Below are positions 1 to 11,218 of a stretch of 64,000 bases of DNA, piece by piece. The stretch is from Chionis minor (Eukaryota; Chordata; Aves; Charadriiformes; Chionididae), in assembly GCA_013398295.1 (NCBI GenBank), contig VZSF01006833.1:1-64000 (forward strand). Reading direction: 5' to 3'. Under the pieces are notes generated by a model. It was not told the DNA's origin, searched no databases, and saw only the letters and a program-made list of their open reading frames with translations. The stretch's first letter is position 1, and every line of letters starts with the position of its first letter. A program made the position numbers and the translations under genes.

Positions 1-202
1 CTTCCGCCGCGGCCGCCCCGGCCCCCTCGGGGGAGGAGGCGGCGGCGCTGCCAGGGTCCCCCTCATCCTCCTCAGGCTCCGCTTCCCGGCCGGGGCCGGG
101 GGCTGGCGGCGGGGCGGGGGGCGGCTGCGGCTCCTCGTCGCTGCTGCCGCTGGGGGCCGCGCGCCGCCGGCCGCGGAAATTGCGAGGGGGACGCCGGAAC
201 AT
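1..202 (-). CDS. GCFC-family protein (probably GCFC2), first coding exon, partial
   Basis: Reading the minus strand from an ATG at 202-200 gives an open frame of 67 codons that runs off the left edge. The protein starts MFRRPPRNFRGRRR, followed by a Ser-rich patch and SDEEPQPPPAPPP, then alternating acidic and Ala/Pro/Gly-rich stretches. An Arg-rich start followed by Ser/Asp/Glu and Pro is the pattern I know from the N-termini of GCFC2 (C2orf3) and its paralogue PAXBP1. GCFC proteins are nuclear; GCFC2 is linked to intron lariat spliceosome function. The very high GC and position in a CpG island fit a first exon. The conserved GCFC domain lies outside the window, so assignment rests on a low-complexity N-terminus. 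PAXBP1 or an unrelated basic/acidic protein cannot be excluded. The gene points away from ITSN2. Confidence 0.5.
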   Translation of the reverse strand, partial: MFRRPPRNFRGRRRAAPSGSSDEEPQPPPAPPPAPGPGREAEPEEDEGDPGSAAASSPEGAGAAAAE

Positions 203-231
203 GGCGAGAAGGCCGCGGCATCCCACCTCAG

Positions 232-243
232 CGCGCATGCGCG
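232..243. promoter_or_regulatory. NRF-1 binding site
   Basis: The 12-mer CGCGCATGCGCG fits the NRF-1 consensus YGCGCAYGCGCR at every position and is its own reverse complement. It lies 30 bp upstream of the minus-strand ATG at 202. NRF-1 sites are common in CpG-island promoters of housekeeping genes. Confidence 0.6.
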
Positions 244-361
244 GCGGCCCCACGGCTCCACCCTCCCCCCCTCCTCCCGGCGTAAACCCCGCCCCGCGGC
301 GCCGACCAGCCTCTCCTCGCCTCGTCCCGCCGGGAGGTGGGCGGGGCGCGGGGTCAGCTGT

Positions 362-366
362 CCAAT
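362..366 (+). promoter_or_regulatory. CCAAT box
   Basis: CCAAT occurs in the context TGTCCAATGAGG inside CpG island 1, about 160 bp from the minus-strand start codon. It is a plausible NF-Y site, but the motif is short and only its position supports it. Confidence 0.35.
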
Positions 367-607
367 GAGGGCGAGGGGGCGTGTCCCGCACGGAGCCGCC
401 GGGGCGCCGGCCGGCGGGCGGGAGCGAGTGCAGTGAGGCGCGCGGGGCAGCGGCCTGAGGCGGGGAGGGGTGTGAGGGGACGGGGCCGGTGTCCCCCGGC
501 TGCGTGTGTCGGCGAACGGACGGTGGCGTCTGCCGGCGGCACCGCGCTGTGTGGCGCGGTCGGCGCGCTGGAGGGAAGGGACGCGGTGCCGGGACACCGG
601 GACAGGC

Positions 608-1395
608 CTGAGCGGTGTGGCCGTGCCAACCTCACCAGGTTCAACAAGGCCAGCTGCAGGGTCCTGGACATGAAGCGGGACAATCCCAAGCATAAATCCA
701 GGCTGGGCGGAGAATGGCTGGAGAGCAGCGCTGAGGAGAGGGATTTGGGGTGTTGGTGGATGAGAAGCTCAACGTGAGCCGGCACCGTGCGCCCACAGCC
801 CAGAAACCCCCCCACATCCTGGGCTGCATCCCCACAGCGTGGGCAGCAGGGACAGGGAGGGGATTCTGTCCCTCTGCTCCACTTGGGGAGACCCCACCTG
901 GAATACTGCCTCCAGCTCTGGAGCCCCCAACATCAGAAGGATGTGGACCTGCTGGAGCGGGTCCAGAGGAGGCCACAAAGATGATGCAAGAGCTGGAGCC
1001 CCTCTGCTGTGAGGACAGGCTGTGAGGACAGGCTGGGAGGGGTGGGGTTGTCCAGCCTGGAGAAGAGAAGGCTCTGGGGAGACCTCATAGCGGCCTGCCA
1101 GTGTCTGACAGGGACTACAGGAAAGCTGGAGAGGGACTTTTCACAAGGGCATGTAGTGATAGGATGAAGGGTAACGGCTTCAAGCTGGAAGAGGGGAGTT
1201 TTATATTGGATCTCAGGAAGAAATTTTTCACTCTGAGGGTGGTGAGACACTAGCCCAGGTTGCCCAGAGAAGCTGTGGATGCCCCATCCCTGGAAGTGTT
1301 CAAGGCCAGGTTGGATGGGGCTTTGAGCAGCCAGGTCTACTGGGAGATGTCCTTGACTATGGCAAGCGGGTTTGTCCTGGTGTGAGCGACACAGG
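608..1395 (+). repeat. CR1 non-LTR retrotransposon, 5'-truncated, sense
   Basis: The plus strand encodes broken pieces of the C-terminal part of CR1 ORF2, recognisable by [18 protein letters not shown] and a match to [15 protein letters not shown] after frame changes. Stops and frameshifts make it non-functional. A 13-bp tandem duplication (TGTGAGGACAGGC at 1008-1020 and 1021-1033) lies inside. It begins immediately after CpG island 1 and shares its subfamily signature with the copies at 10494-11180 and 35742-37267. Confidence 0.85.
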
Positions 1396-1744
1396 ACTAA
1401 ATGCTTTCCTAATGCTTGGGAAAGCTGTATTTGTGTAAGACTCTGGTGTCTGAATTAGTGAAGATATTTACTGTATAGCCAGCCATGGTGTGTGGGTTTC
1501 AAGGTCTCAGTGTTTTCGAGCTCGCCAGGTGCAGGGATGAGGAGGAGCGAGACTCGGGCACTTGACCCAAGCTGCCCAACAGGATTGTTTCATACCATGA
1601 ACGTCACATTCAATATAAATTAGAAAGTATGCTGCAAGGGGGCTCTCCCCCTGCTTGCATTCTCCCCCTTGCTTGTGCTCTTTCCTTTGATGGCTCTCCC
1701 TTGATGACGGCGATCCAGAGGACTTCTTGCCCCGGTGCTGGATC
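1396..1744. other. Unique intergenic DNA
   Basis: I see no gene, repeat family or RNA signature here. Short open frames lack codon bias or recognisable motifs. Confidence 0.5.
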
Positions 1745-1820
1745 CCTGAACCCNATAACAGGGTTGGAACTGGATGATCTTTAAGGTCCCTTCCAACCTA
1801 AACCACTCTATGATTTTGCT
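1745..1820 (+). repeat. CR1 3'-terminal fragment, sense
   Basis: The segment contains GGTTGGAACTGGATGATCTT, then AAGGTCCCTTCCAACC, and ends with a CTCTATGATT-type terminal repeat, the classic 3' end of avian CR1. Only the last ~75 bp are present. One base (1754) is ambiguous. Confidence 0.8.
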
Positions 1821-1924
1821 GGCAGTTAATTGATCGTTGATGTGTAAAAATGAAATTTGTCTGAAGGGCCGTGTGCCCGTTCGTGCCATGGTGGGTGCTT
1901 CCCCTGCTTGTTGCTAGGTCATCA

Positions 1925-2135
1925 AAAACTTACCCATTTTTGTTATTGTATATATAACTTATAATAATGTACAAATACATAAAAATATGTAATGTCAATA
2001 ATAATGTCATTAACAATGTCTTCATAAATAATGTTTATAATTACTATCCATTATGTAAGTTAATATATTAATGTAATCGGCAATGAATTATTATTCATAN
2101 ATTATATATTTTATATTATTTTATTCTTTTTTCTA
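1925..2135. repeat. AT-rich low-complexity stretch
   Basis: About 200 bp consist almost entirely of A and T with irregular ATAATGT/TAATAAT iterations. One ambiguous base lies at 2100. No repeat family is evident. Confidence 0.7.
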
Positions 2136-5100
2136 GGTTTAGCTCACTGAAGGAGTCGGGCAGGTGCCAGCACTGGTGCGAGGGGAGGGGAACATATGGC
2201 TGGGAACAGAAGGAAGGTGGGATTGTGGCAAGTGATGACTTAAATTGGTTTGCATGGTGAAGTGTCGTGCTGTAGCTTGTGCTGATCTTTCATTTCTGCA
2301 GTGCTGACTTGAGCTAGCGCTATGGGCTCTGTGGAAAGAAAGCACATCCCGCTTCGAGTGAAACCATGACAGCTACACAGAGCAAGTCCTTCCAGTAATG
2401 CCTTTGTATCTCATGAGAAATATCCAAAAATAGCGGATGTTTGAAATGTTCTTGCTTAAATTGCTCCACCTTTCTGTGCTTCATCTGTAAAATGAAGATA
2501 CTAATATTAGTATCAGGAATTAGAATCTGGAATTTCGTGAAGAAAAAGCTGCATTTGTGAGCACGCATTACAGTAAGAACAACGTAAAAACACAAGAAAA
2601 ATAACAAATTTCTACTCAGCACTGGTTCTTAACAGTGTATATTAAACAAAGCCCAAGGCTATACAATGAATAATGAGGATTATAAAAGCTTTAAAGTAAC
2701 TATTCAATAAGCACCATTCATCTTGCAAGCATTATTTGTCTTGTGCCTGAAAAGGTTAGGGGGTCTTGTGAAAAAATAAAGTAGTCCTGCAAGAACTGGA
2801 ACTAAACTTTTCTATGGATTTGTGCCCAAAATTGACTTATTGCAGGCTCTGATTCAAAGCTGCATTATTGCTGTGGAATTGGTTTGTGCTTCCACTGCGT
2901 GGTTTCCGTGACTGAAGGGCAAAGTCAAGGATGGTCTGGGGATGCGCAGCTATATTGAGTTGCTCCATTGTAACCTGGGCAATGCAGAGTTTGATGATCT
3001 AGATTGACCTGGAATAATGCCAGTGAGGTCACTTGTTTGCTGTTTGCCATTCCAGGGCTGACGAAGACTTCATGATGCCAAACAAAGATCCCGTAAGTTT
3101 TACCAGGAACCTATCGTTATTCTGACTTCCTTATAACAGTGACAAAGCTCCTTTCCTTAGCGGTAACTCTATATTAAAGAGTATCTCCTCTTTCATCTGA
3201 TTTTAAATCGTCTCAATCTAGTGAGCGCTACTTAGACGGGACTGATCTGGCTCCTTGCAAGGCGAAGTGATCCAGGACTTTGGTGTGGCAGAAAAACGGG
3301 ACGCAACTGTTGTACACTTGGTATTTCTGGCATGAAAGCGCCATGTTTGCAGTTGTCACTCCAGTGAATATGCTTACTAAGTGCCAAGATACGAATCTAG
3401 GCAGTGGCATCCCATCAAGGTTATCCCAGTGCAGAAGAGGAAAAGCAAATTAAACCGCAGCAGCGCAGCATAGTATCTCTTTGGAAGGACTGCCGTTGCC
3501 AAGTGCCAATGAATTTATTTTATTAGGCAGCAACAGCCCTTTTCCTGACACTGCTGACATAGGACAAAAAGATAGTTTTGCCTTAAACTATTTAGAGTTG
3601 AAGGTTAAAGGTAACAGATAGACAGGTGAGGATTATTGGGCAGAAATATTAGAATCATTAGTTATTAGGCAACTGATGCTCATTTAGTGACTGCAGCCTA
3701 ACCATTATAACATTCTTCAGGCAAATGAATTTTAGGCTGTAAGGAGATCAGTGAAGTACATCAGCAAATTGTTATAGATTTCCCTTACCAAAGCAAGAAG
3801 CAGCATGAAAGCAAAACAAACCTTGCATGAAAATTGAAGTGAAGCATTAGTGGCTGACAGTATGGTCTCTTTGCACACTACATTGATTTCAGCTCTGGCT
3901 TGAACTCTGTTAAACTTTGAGGTCACTGTAAGTTACAAAGTGACTTGCTCTGAAAGACTTACTGCTCTTCAAAAACAACTTTGAAGTGCAGAAAACCCCT
4001 AAATCTAAAAGGTCGGTTGCGCTTTGGCAAAAGACTGCAAAACTACATCGAACCCTCTGAAAGAAACAACTTTAGGCCACTGATTGGAGGTACAGCATGA
4101 TGTTATTTGAAGTAGCTGGGGAAGAGTTTGTATTTGATTCGGTTGTCTGTCATGGAAAAGTCCAGCTGGATGTCTGGCAGAGGGGGGCAGTAGCGCCTCA
4201 ACCTGTCAGTGTTAAAAGTCAGGGAAAACTTCCGTGTCTCATCAAAACAGAGTTTTTGCGTAGACTTCCATAAGCCGACACAAAACCAGTGTGATCTCTT
4301 TGCCCTGCCAATGAATCTCTGATTCTATTAATTATGTTGTTAGTCATACATTTACTTTACTCTCTTGCGCTGTTTTGCCTGTCTTTATTATAGTACTTAC
4401 TGCAGCTATAGCATGCCTGCATATTTCCAGAAATCTGTGAATCTGGAAAACATTCCTTTTCACAGCAACTCACAAAATGTTCTGAAAGATCTGAGGAGAT
4501 TCATTTCAAAGTTTATTCTTATATCATTCAACCTTTGAAAGAAACATGTAATTCCAGAGAACCTCAGAAAGTTTGGATTCTAGTCTCCCCAAGGCTCCTT
4601 TATTTCCCAGACTTGCTCCTCCCCAAATCATCCAAATCCCTCCCTTTCCCCACCTTTTGTTCCTCCCCTAGACATTCTATAATAAATCCTGTGCAATCCT
4701 AAAATGCTTTTCCTCTGCATCCCACAATGTGCGACGCACCCCCAAGGCAGGAACCCCCGTAGTCCCGGAGAGCTGCTCCCAAGACACCTTGATGAGTTCC
4801 ACGCCTGGACCCTGGGGCTGATGACTTTGCTGGGACAGCCCTGGGAAAGGCCCGGACAAGGCGTTCACTCCTTGGAAAACGGTGTTCACTCCTCGGACAA
4901 GGTTCCCTCCTCGGGAGCCTGTAACTTGGGTTGTCACCTGCCGTTGGCGCCCCTGTGCTCCTCTGGACTTGTGGAGATGGGTCTTTGATGGGCTGATGGC
5001 TCCTGTCATGAGTAGCTGGGCTGGGTACTAGTTGGTCTTCCCACCACTGTCTCCCCGTGGGCATGCACACAAGCTTTTAGAACCCAACGATATGTACCCC

Positions 5101-8100
5101 ATAACATGTTTCTAGTACCTAAAACTGAAAGCTTTGGGAAAAAAATGGAGAGGTGCAAATGCAGCAGGGATACCTGCCCACTGGGATTAGACTGGCTTCT
5201 TGGCTGGCAGTGGAACGTGACTGTGGAGAAGCAAATGCATCTGAAATGAACTTGCAGCTCTGGCTTACCGAGGTATTATTTACTAATTATAGCATACGGA
5301 TGGCAAATTGCAACAAATAACCTTGCTTAACACCACTAATTATTGCCAGCACTTGAAACTTGTGAAATTGCTGGGTACTTGCATGTTTCTGAGTGCCTGC
5401 GCTGCAGCGAGGTTTTGCAATTAAAACCGTGTGCCTGCGCAGCAGCTGGCAAAACTTTATTTGCCATCATTCAGTCTGCGTGAGTCAGCGCTGCTTTCCT
5501 TCACAACACAGTCTGGCCTGTCTGGAAATCTGCTTTCTCTATGATTACATAGATGTTCTATAAATCTCAAAATAATTTCAGTGTGCTTGGCCAAAGGAAC
5601 CTTTGCCGTTCTTTAAACAAATACAGTCCAGCTCTCTATCCTCTACAAAATAATAGCTGTGCTTGGCAAGGGACAAAGGTGGGACATTAATATTTTATTT
5701 TATATAGCTATTAAGTAGCCTAAAAATCCTGCAAATTAATACAGTAGCATGTACTATTTGGGGTTTTTTTTGAAAACCGTGTGCATTTCTGGTTCAGAAT
5801 CCAAACCAGCATCTCTCGAAGTACTATTTTTGATGCAGTTGGTGCTTTGTGCCTTCTGTACCTTTTTGACAAATTATTACTCAGAATTAACATCAGAAAT
5901 GCACCACCCCTGTTATGTTAGCTATGGAGAGTAAATGTTAACTTGTCCTTTTGTTTATTCCGTTGTGTTTTGTGCCTCCAGATTTAAATAAAGACCTAGG
6001 CTAAAGGCAGTAGCTAGCATTTGCTCAAAAGGAAGGAAACAGTTGAATACTGATGTAAAAATGAAACCTGGCAGCAGCATTAAGTGAGGGCTTGTTGCTT
6101 CTCTGTTAGCTGGGGGGAAAAAGAGGAGGTGCAAAAGGAAATTTAGTATGAATAATAGAGCTGAATCTAATAAAGCGGTCAGAGCTGTCACTCATCGAGT
6201 AGGTGTGGCTGTGTCTAAGTAGTTCTTTATAGCTGGGACAACAAGCTGGACTCTAGCGATGAGGAAATGCCTCTCATTAGCAAGCAAAATGAAACAGGAT
6301 GCCATACAAGGAACCTGTGCAGGTCACTATGCTGCAATTACTGCTTTTTGACTATTCATAAAGAGTTGTTGCTTTACTTTGCATTCCTTGATCCCTGATC
6401 TGTAACTGGCCACAAAACGTGGCTTATTCTTGGCCAGTAACTGATTTCTGGTGTTCCTTTATGTTCTGGCTTAACTTTGTATGTTTTAATCATACATTTG
6501 CAGAAGCATGGCTGCCAACAAGCTTCGACACCGCCTCGTCAGAGGGCTTGGACAGGGAGAATAAAGCATTCGCTTCCTGTGTGCCTTCCTACAGCACGGC
6601 AGAGAAAATAAGCAATACTATGGAGTAAACTGAGAGCAAGGAAGGAGTTATCTTACTTACTGCTGCTCAGTTCAGGCTGAGCAACTTTATTCATGACCTC
6701 TTTTGCTATCAGTGGAGATCTTCCCTTATTACTCTAAAGATAGCAAAATTGCCTGTAACAGGAAATTGAGGTCAGAGTACTGATAATGATTAAAAAGTAA
6801 AGCCTTAATGTGAAAATTGAGTTGCTTTTAATATTTCTAGTTTCTCCATCTTTATTATGTCTTGTTAGCTTTTGCTGTTGTGTGTTGGATTTGGCTCAGA
6901 TATGACAAGGACGTGCAGGATAGTAAATGAGAACATAGTAATACTAGAGGATGAGACATTGCTTATAGTAAATCCTTGTTCATTTCTGCTTCTCCCACAG
7001 GTTTCGTCTTAATTGGCCTCTTCTGGGTAGCTGCTGTGCTGCAACCTTGCCCCTACGTCTGGAATAAGTCTCTCTGCTATCACACTACTGGTTTCTTCTC
7101 CTTTCACCTGTCTTTTCTATTACTCATCTGTTATTATTAAGTGATTTCCTTTACCTTAATGGCTTTCGGAGGCAAACAATTTAATCCCTGCACTTTTAAG
7201 TTGCTTTGCCACTGTCTACTCCTTGCTAGAAGAGTACTACCTACCCGCAGAAGAGACTTTTTTTTCACCTAGTATTTGACATCAGCTCCCAAAGCTGCAT
7301 GTTGGAGCTTGCAAAAAAGCACTCTCCCCAAACCCTGAGATGCCCAAAGGCAGCACCTGCAACATTGCCTTTAGAAACTCCACCTTCATAAAAGCCGAGT
7401 GTTTTTCCTTTGAACGTACTTTATGCAGTAGTCAAACTCCGAATGGAAACAAATTTCATTCTAGCAAACCAGGGGACGAAATTCTTCACTTTAAAGACAT
7501 GGTAACGCAGTTACTAATTAAAACAAACCAAAAAATTTAGACAAAGTAGATGTAATACTAGTTTGTGCCTCAGACATCACTGAAAAACATCTCTGTAAGA
7601 GTCTTCCCAGGTTGGGTAAGAGCTAGTTCAGCTTCACTTTAAGGATGCATTTTTTATAACTCACGTGAAACTTTGGATGTCTACGTGTCAACTGGATGTG
7701 CTCCAGTTGCAAGGAAGAGTGACCGAGGGGCTGCTGCATTCAAATGTCTTCACAGCAGCATGTGAGTCCCGCTCCTCTTCCTGCTAATTCATTAACCTTA
7801 AAGATATGTATTGTTCTAATACCTCTGATTAGCTCTGGTTGTTTGTAGTAATGCAGATGAAACAGCATTCAGCTTCTCTAGAATAAGAACACATAAAGCT
7901 TTGATATGCTAATTTTTTACACAAGGTTTTCTCTCCAGGGAGTCAGCTGAATTTTGCATTCTCTCCCACTTCTCCTTCCCAGGCAACAAAGCTCACAGTA
8001 TTGCAGGTTTTCCGGGCTTTGGTTTTGTATCAGAGGAGGTATTAGGCAACATCTGCAGTTATCTCAAAATGAGCAACATTGTTGGTTTTCTACAGGGATC

Positions 8101-8944
8101 TCACATAACGTGAATAACAGACGGGTCCTTCTCCATCTGTCATATTTACAGAATCAAGTATCCCAATGTCCTTTATACGCTTCCTGCTGTGAGCACTTCG
8201 TCACCTCAAAGGCAACGGTTAAGCACTATGTTTGATTGTCTTTTTTCTTTTTTTTAATAAGTTTAATAACTTATCTTCAGATGGCAGTATGTTTACAGGC
8301 AGGAGCAGAGAAGCAATTTGGGACTTTCTCAGTATCATATAAGGAGTCTCATTCCCAGTAGTGAAGAAGGCATATATATCTTCTTTCATATGCACAGATT
8401 GGCAAATGTGCATATTACAAAAAAAAAAAAAGCCACTATTGCCTTTATTTAGCATATGAATTATCTGGAGTGAGGAGAGAGTCATGTTTAACAGTAATAA
8501 CACAAAATATCAAAATATGTAATTAACAGTTGTAAACATTGTTAGGGCATAAAATTGCATGAGGTGTTCCAAGGTGTCATTCAAAGCTAAGATGTTACAG
8601 CTTCCAGGTATCTCCCTTGTTTCTGCTGGAGTTTGCAACTGAGGCAATGGAGGCAGCAAAGCAGATAATGAGAGTTGTTAAAGCTCATATTCTAGCTTAG
8701 CCATAGGCTGAAGTAGTTGCAGAACTGTAAATAAAATTAAAATCAACTAAATATACATTAAAACTCACCCCCTGTACGATTCATCTTCCCTTTGATCATG
8801 TGTACAAACCACACGCCCTACCACATACCTGGCCGCCGGCGCAGCTTCCCAACTCTTCCCGCCCTGGTTTTCTGCGTGGCCTTTTGTCCAGGGGGACAAA
8901 TGTCACACAGTACATGGCCCAGGTCCTGTCACTTGGCGGGACCT
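2136..8944. other. Intergenic DNA, mostly unique
   Basis: I find no exon with convincing splice sites and coding bias on either strand. The segment 4560-5070 stands out as pyrimidine- and GC-rich, with an AATAAA hexamer at 4681 and short frames on both strands. It could be an old retroelement terminus or gene relic, but I do not recognise it. The rest is ordinary AT-biased sequence. Confidence 0.5.
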
Positions 8945-9270
8945 GGTGGTAACATTAATCACAGAAGAAAAGAGCCGCGAGGTTCATTGAGAAGACACCT
9001 AGTTCAATGTTCAAGGCAGGATCAGCTGTATTTACCTAACTCCTCACAGATATTTGTCTAACCTGTTCTTAAGAGACTTTTGTTGATAAATTTTTTTACT
9101 GACCTTCCCAATACTTAACTACTGTAACACTAACCTGATCTTTGTCTCCCTATGAGAAGAAACATGTTTATCTGGTCTATTGTTATCTTACTCCTCTCTA
9201 CAATAGCCTTTATGAACCTGTAGACTGTTACGTCCAATACGAGCAGTATTCCATCCAAAGCAGGCTGTAG
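8945..9270 (-). repeat. Ancient, diverged CR1-type LINE fragment, antisense
   Basis: Phrases such as GTCTAACCTGTTCTTAAGAG, then the spaced AACTACTGTAACACTAACCTG and ATGAACCTGTAGACTGTTA follow, with many mismatches, the antisense of the 3' part of old amniote CR1/L3-like elements. Divergence is much greater than in the copies at 608-1395 or 10494-11180. Confidence 0.55.
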
Positions 9271-10493
9271 GTGTTGCTTACACAACAAAGTAATGTTCAG
9301 AACTATGCTACGTCGCTACAACGTGTACTAAATGTACTAAAGGCTGCGTTTTAAGAGACATTAGAAAGTAATCCAAATGAAAAATGTCAGACGAGAGACT
9401 TTTTAATTGGGCTCCGAAGGAGCCTGTTCTTGACCCTGGACTGCTCCATTAGCGCAGTCAATTATTTGGAATTAAATGAAGCACTGCTCGTGAAATCTGC
9501 AGGTCACTTCAAAACAGTCAAAGACTGGAGGCCATCTGGTCGGGTGGCCACCAAGTGATTTGAATCACAAAGTCGGCAAGTGCCCGATGAACAACATGTG
9601 TTTTAATCCACCTACATGGCAAATATCTCTGCGTCAAAGACGAAGTGGCTGGCTGTGCATAGGAACAAAAAATGCAAAGCATGCTTTTGGGCTGGGAGTA
9701 GGGCAGAAGAATACTCTTATCTTTGAAAGTGGTAAATCAGATGAGGGCGGAGGAGATGGCGAGGGATAAATACATGAATGCAAGCTGCCAATGCCATGTG
9801 GCAGCTGTAACAGCAAATGCAAACGTTAGATGTTTAAACAAAAATACTGAGGAGCGAGTAATGTGTGCTAGTATGTGGCTATGACCATGACATGATACAA
9901 TAACATGACTGTTCTGGAATCGTGAGGAATGATAAAAGGTGTAACAAACTGGAAAGGCTCATTAGGAACCCAGAAGAATGAGTCACTGGAAAAATCTGCT
10001 CTGTACAAAGGTGATATGTAATTATCTACACAGTAAAAACATAGCAGAGAGGCGCTATAATCTTCCATACGTAGCAAGATCCATTTGCTGAAGAAGGAAA
10101 ATATTTAAGATTTAAACGGTGGTGTTTTTTGTGTGTTTCCTTCCTGCAGGATTCTTCATTTTTTAAAAAAATAAATCCCTGAAACCCTACATATTTCAGA
10201 ATGCTGAGCAGTGCCTGGCACCAGCTGAATTTAGTTCCTCGTGCCAGCCTCCTTCTCCCTGGTGCTCCAGCAGGACACGCTTCCCATGGAGGAGCACCAC
10301 CAGCGCTCCCACGGGCTCTGTCATCCCTCTCCCAGGAGGGGGATGGCCTCACAGCGTGGAAAAATCAGCTTAGGTGGGAGTCCTTCTCAGGCAGAACCAT
10401 CAAACCAGAGGTGTTAGCTTTTCAGCTTCTGCAAGAAACTAACTCTCGAGATAGGACTGAGATTATTTTTGACTTTATTACCCTTTTTTTCTG
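9271..10493. other. Unique intergenic DNA
   Basis: No coding exon, RNA gene or known repeat could be supported. The patch 10201-10380 is moderately GC-rich with short frames on both strands but shows no recognised domain. Confidence 0.45.
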
Positions 10494-11180
10494 AATCATA
10501 GAATAGTTTGGGTTGGAAGTGACCTTTAAAGGTCATCTAGTCCAACCCCTCTGCCATGAGCAGGGACATCTTCAACCACATCAGGTTGCTCAGAGCCCCT
10601 TCCAACCTGATCTGGAATGTTTCCAGGGATGGGGCATCCACAGCTTCTCTGGGCAACCTGGGCCAGTGTTTCACCACCCTCAGTGTGAAAAATTTCTTCC
10701 TTCTATCTAGTCTAAATCTTCCCTCTTTCACTTTAAAGCCATTGCCCCTTGTCCCATGACAACAGGCCCTGCTAAAAGGTTTGTCCCTATCATTCCTGCA
10801 GGCCCCCTTTAAGTACTGGGAGGCTGCTATAAGGTCTCCCTGGATCCTTCTCTTCTCCAGGCTGGACAACCCCAACTCTCCCAGCCTGTCCTCACAGCAG
10901 AGGGGCTCCAGCCCTCTGATCATCTTCATGGCCTCCTCTGGACCCGCTCCAACAGCTCCATGTCCTTTTTATCTTGAGGGCCCCAGAGCTGGATGCAGCA
11001 TTCCAGGTGGGGGTCTCCCCAGAGGGGTGGTCACCTCCCATTCCCTGCTGGGGATGCATCCCGGGATGCGGGGGGTTTCTGGGCTGCGGGCGCTCGGTGC
11101 CGGCTCACGTTGAGCTTCTCATCCACCGACACCCCCAGTCCCTCTCCTCAGCACTGCTTTCTGTCCCTGCATCCCCTCAA
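10494..11180 (-). repeat. CR1 retrotransposon, 5'-truncated, antisense
   Basis: The plus strand starts with the inverted 3' tail (AATCATAGAATAGTTTGGGT) and continues through the reverse complement of the CR1 ORF2 C-terminus. On the minus strand an open stretch of about 130 codons (10929-10537) is still unbroken, with [20 protein letters not shown] and NGFKVKEGRFRLD, so the copy is fairly young. It ends within 40 bp of CpG island 2, so it sits directly next to the presumed ITSN2 promoter. Confidence 0.9.
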
Positions 11181-11218
11181 AATAAAATAAAAGAAAAAAA
11201 ACAATAAAGAAAAACCAA

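Larger units (their letters stand above)
203..640. promoter_or_regulatory. CpG island 1: promoter of the GCFC-like gene, possibly bidirectional
   Basis: This stretch is extremely rich in G+C and CpG and starts immediately upstream of the minus-strand start codon. It contains a perfect NRF-1 palindrome and a CCAAT box, and lacks an obvious TATA box, as expected of a housekeeping promoter. Such islands are often bidirectional, but I cannot recognise a plus-strand first exon here. The open frame on the plus strand in this island reads into the CR1 element and is unlikely to be a gene. Confidence 0.65.

Noticed and set aside
337..777. A 146-codon plus-strand open frame in CpG island 1
   Set aside because: Its first part is GC-rich filler from the island and its second part is a translated CR1 (for example NLTRFNKASCRVLDMKR). 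No single gene would combine them.
4560..5070. Possible solo LTR with AATAAA at 4681
   Set aside because: I found no TG...CA boundaries, flanking duplication or primer-binding site, and the hexamer alone is common.
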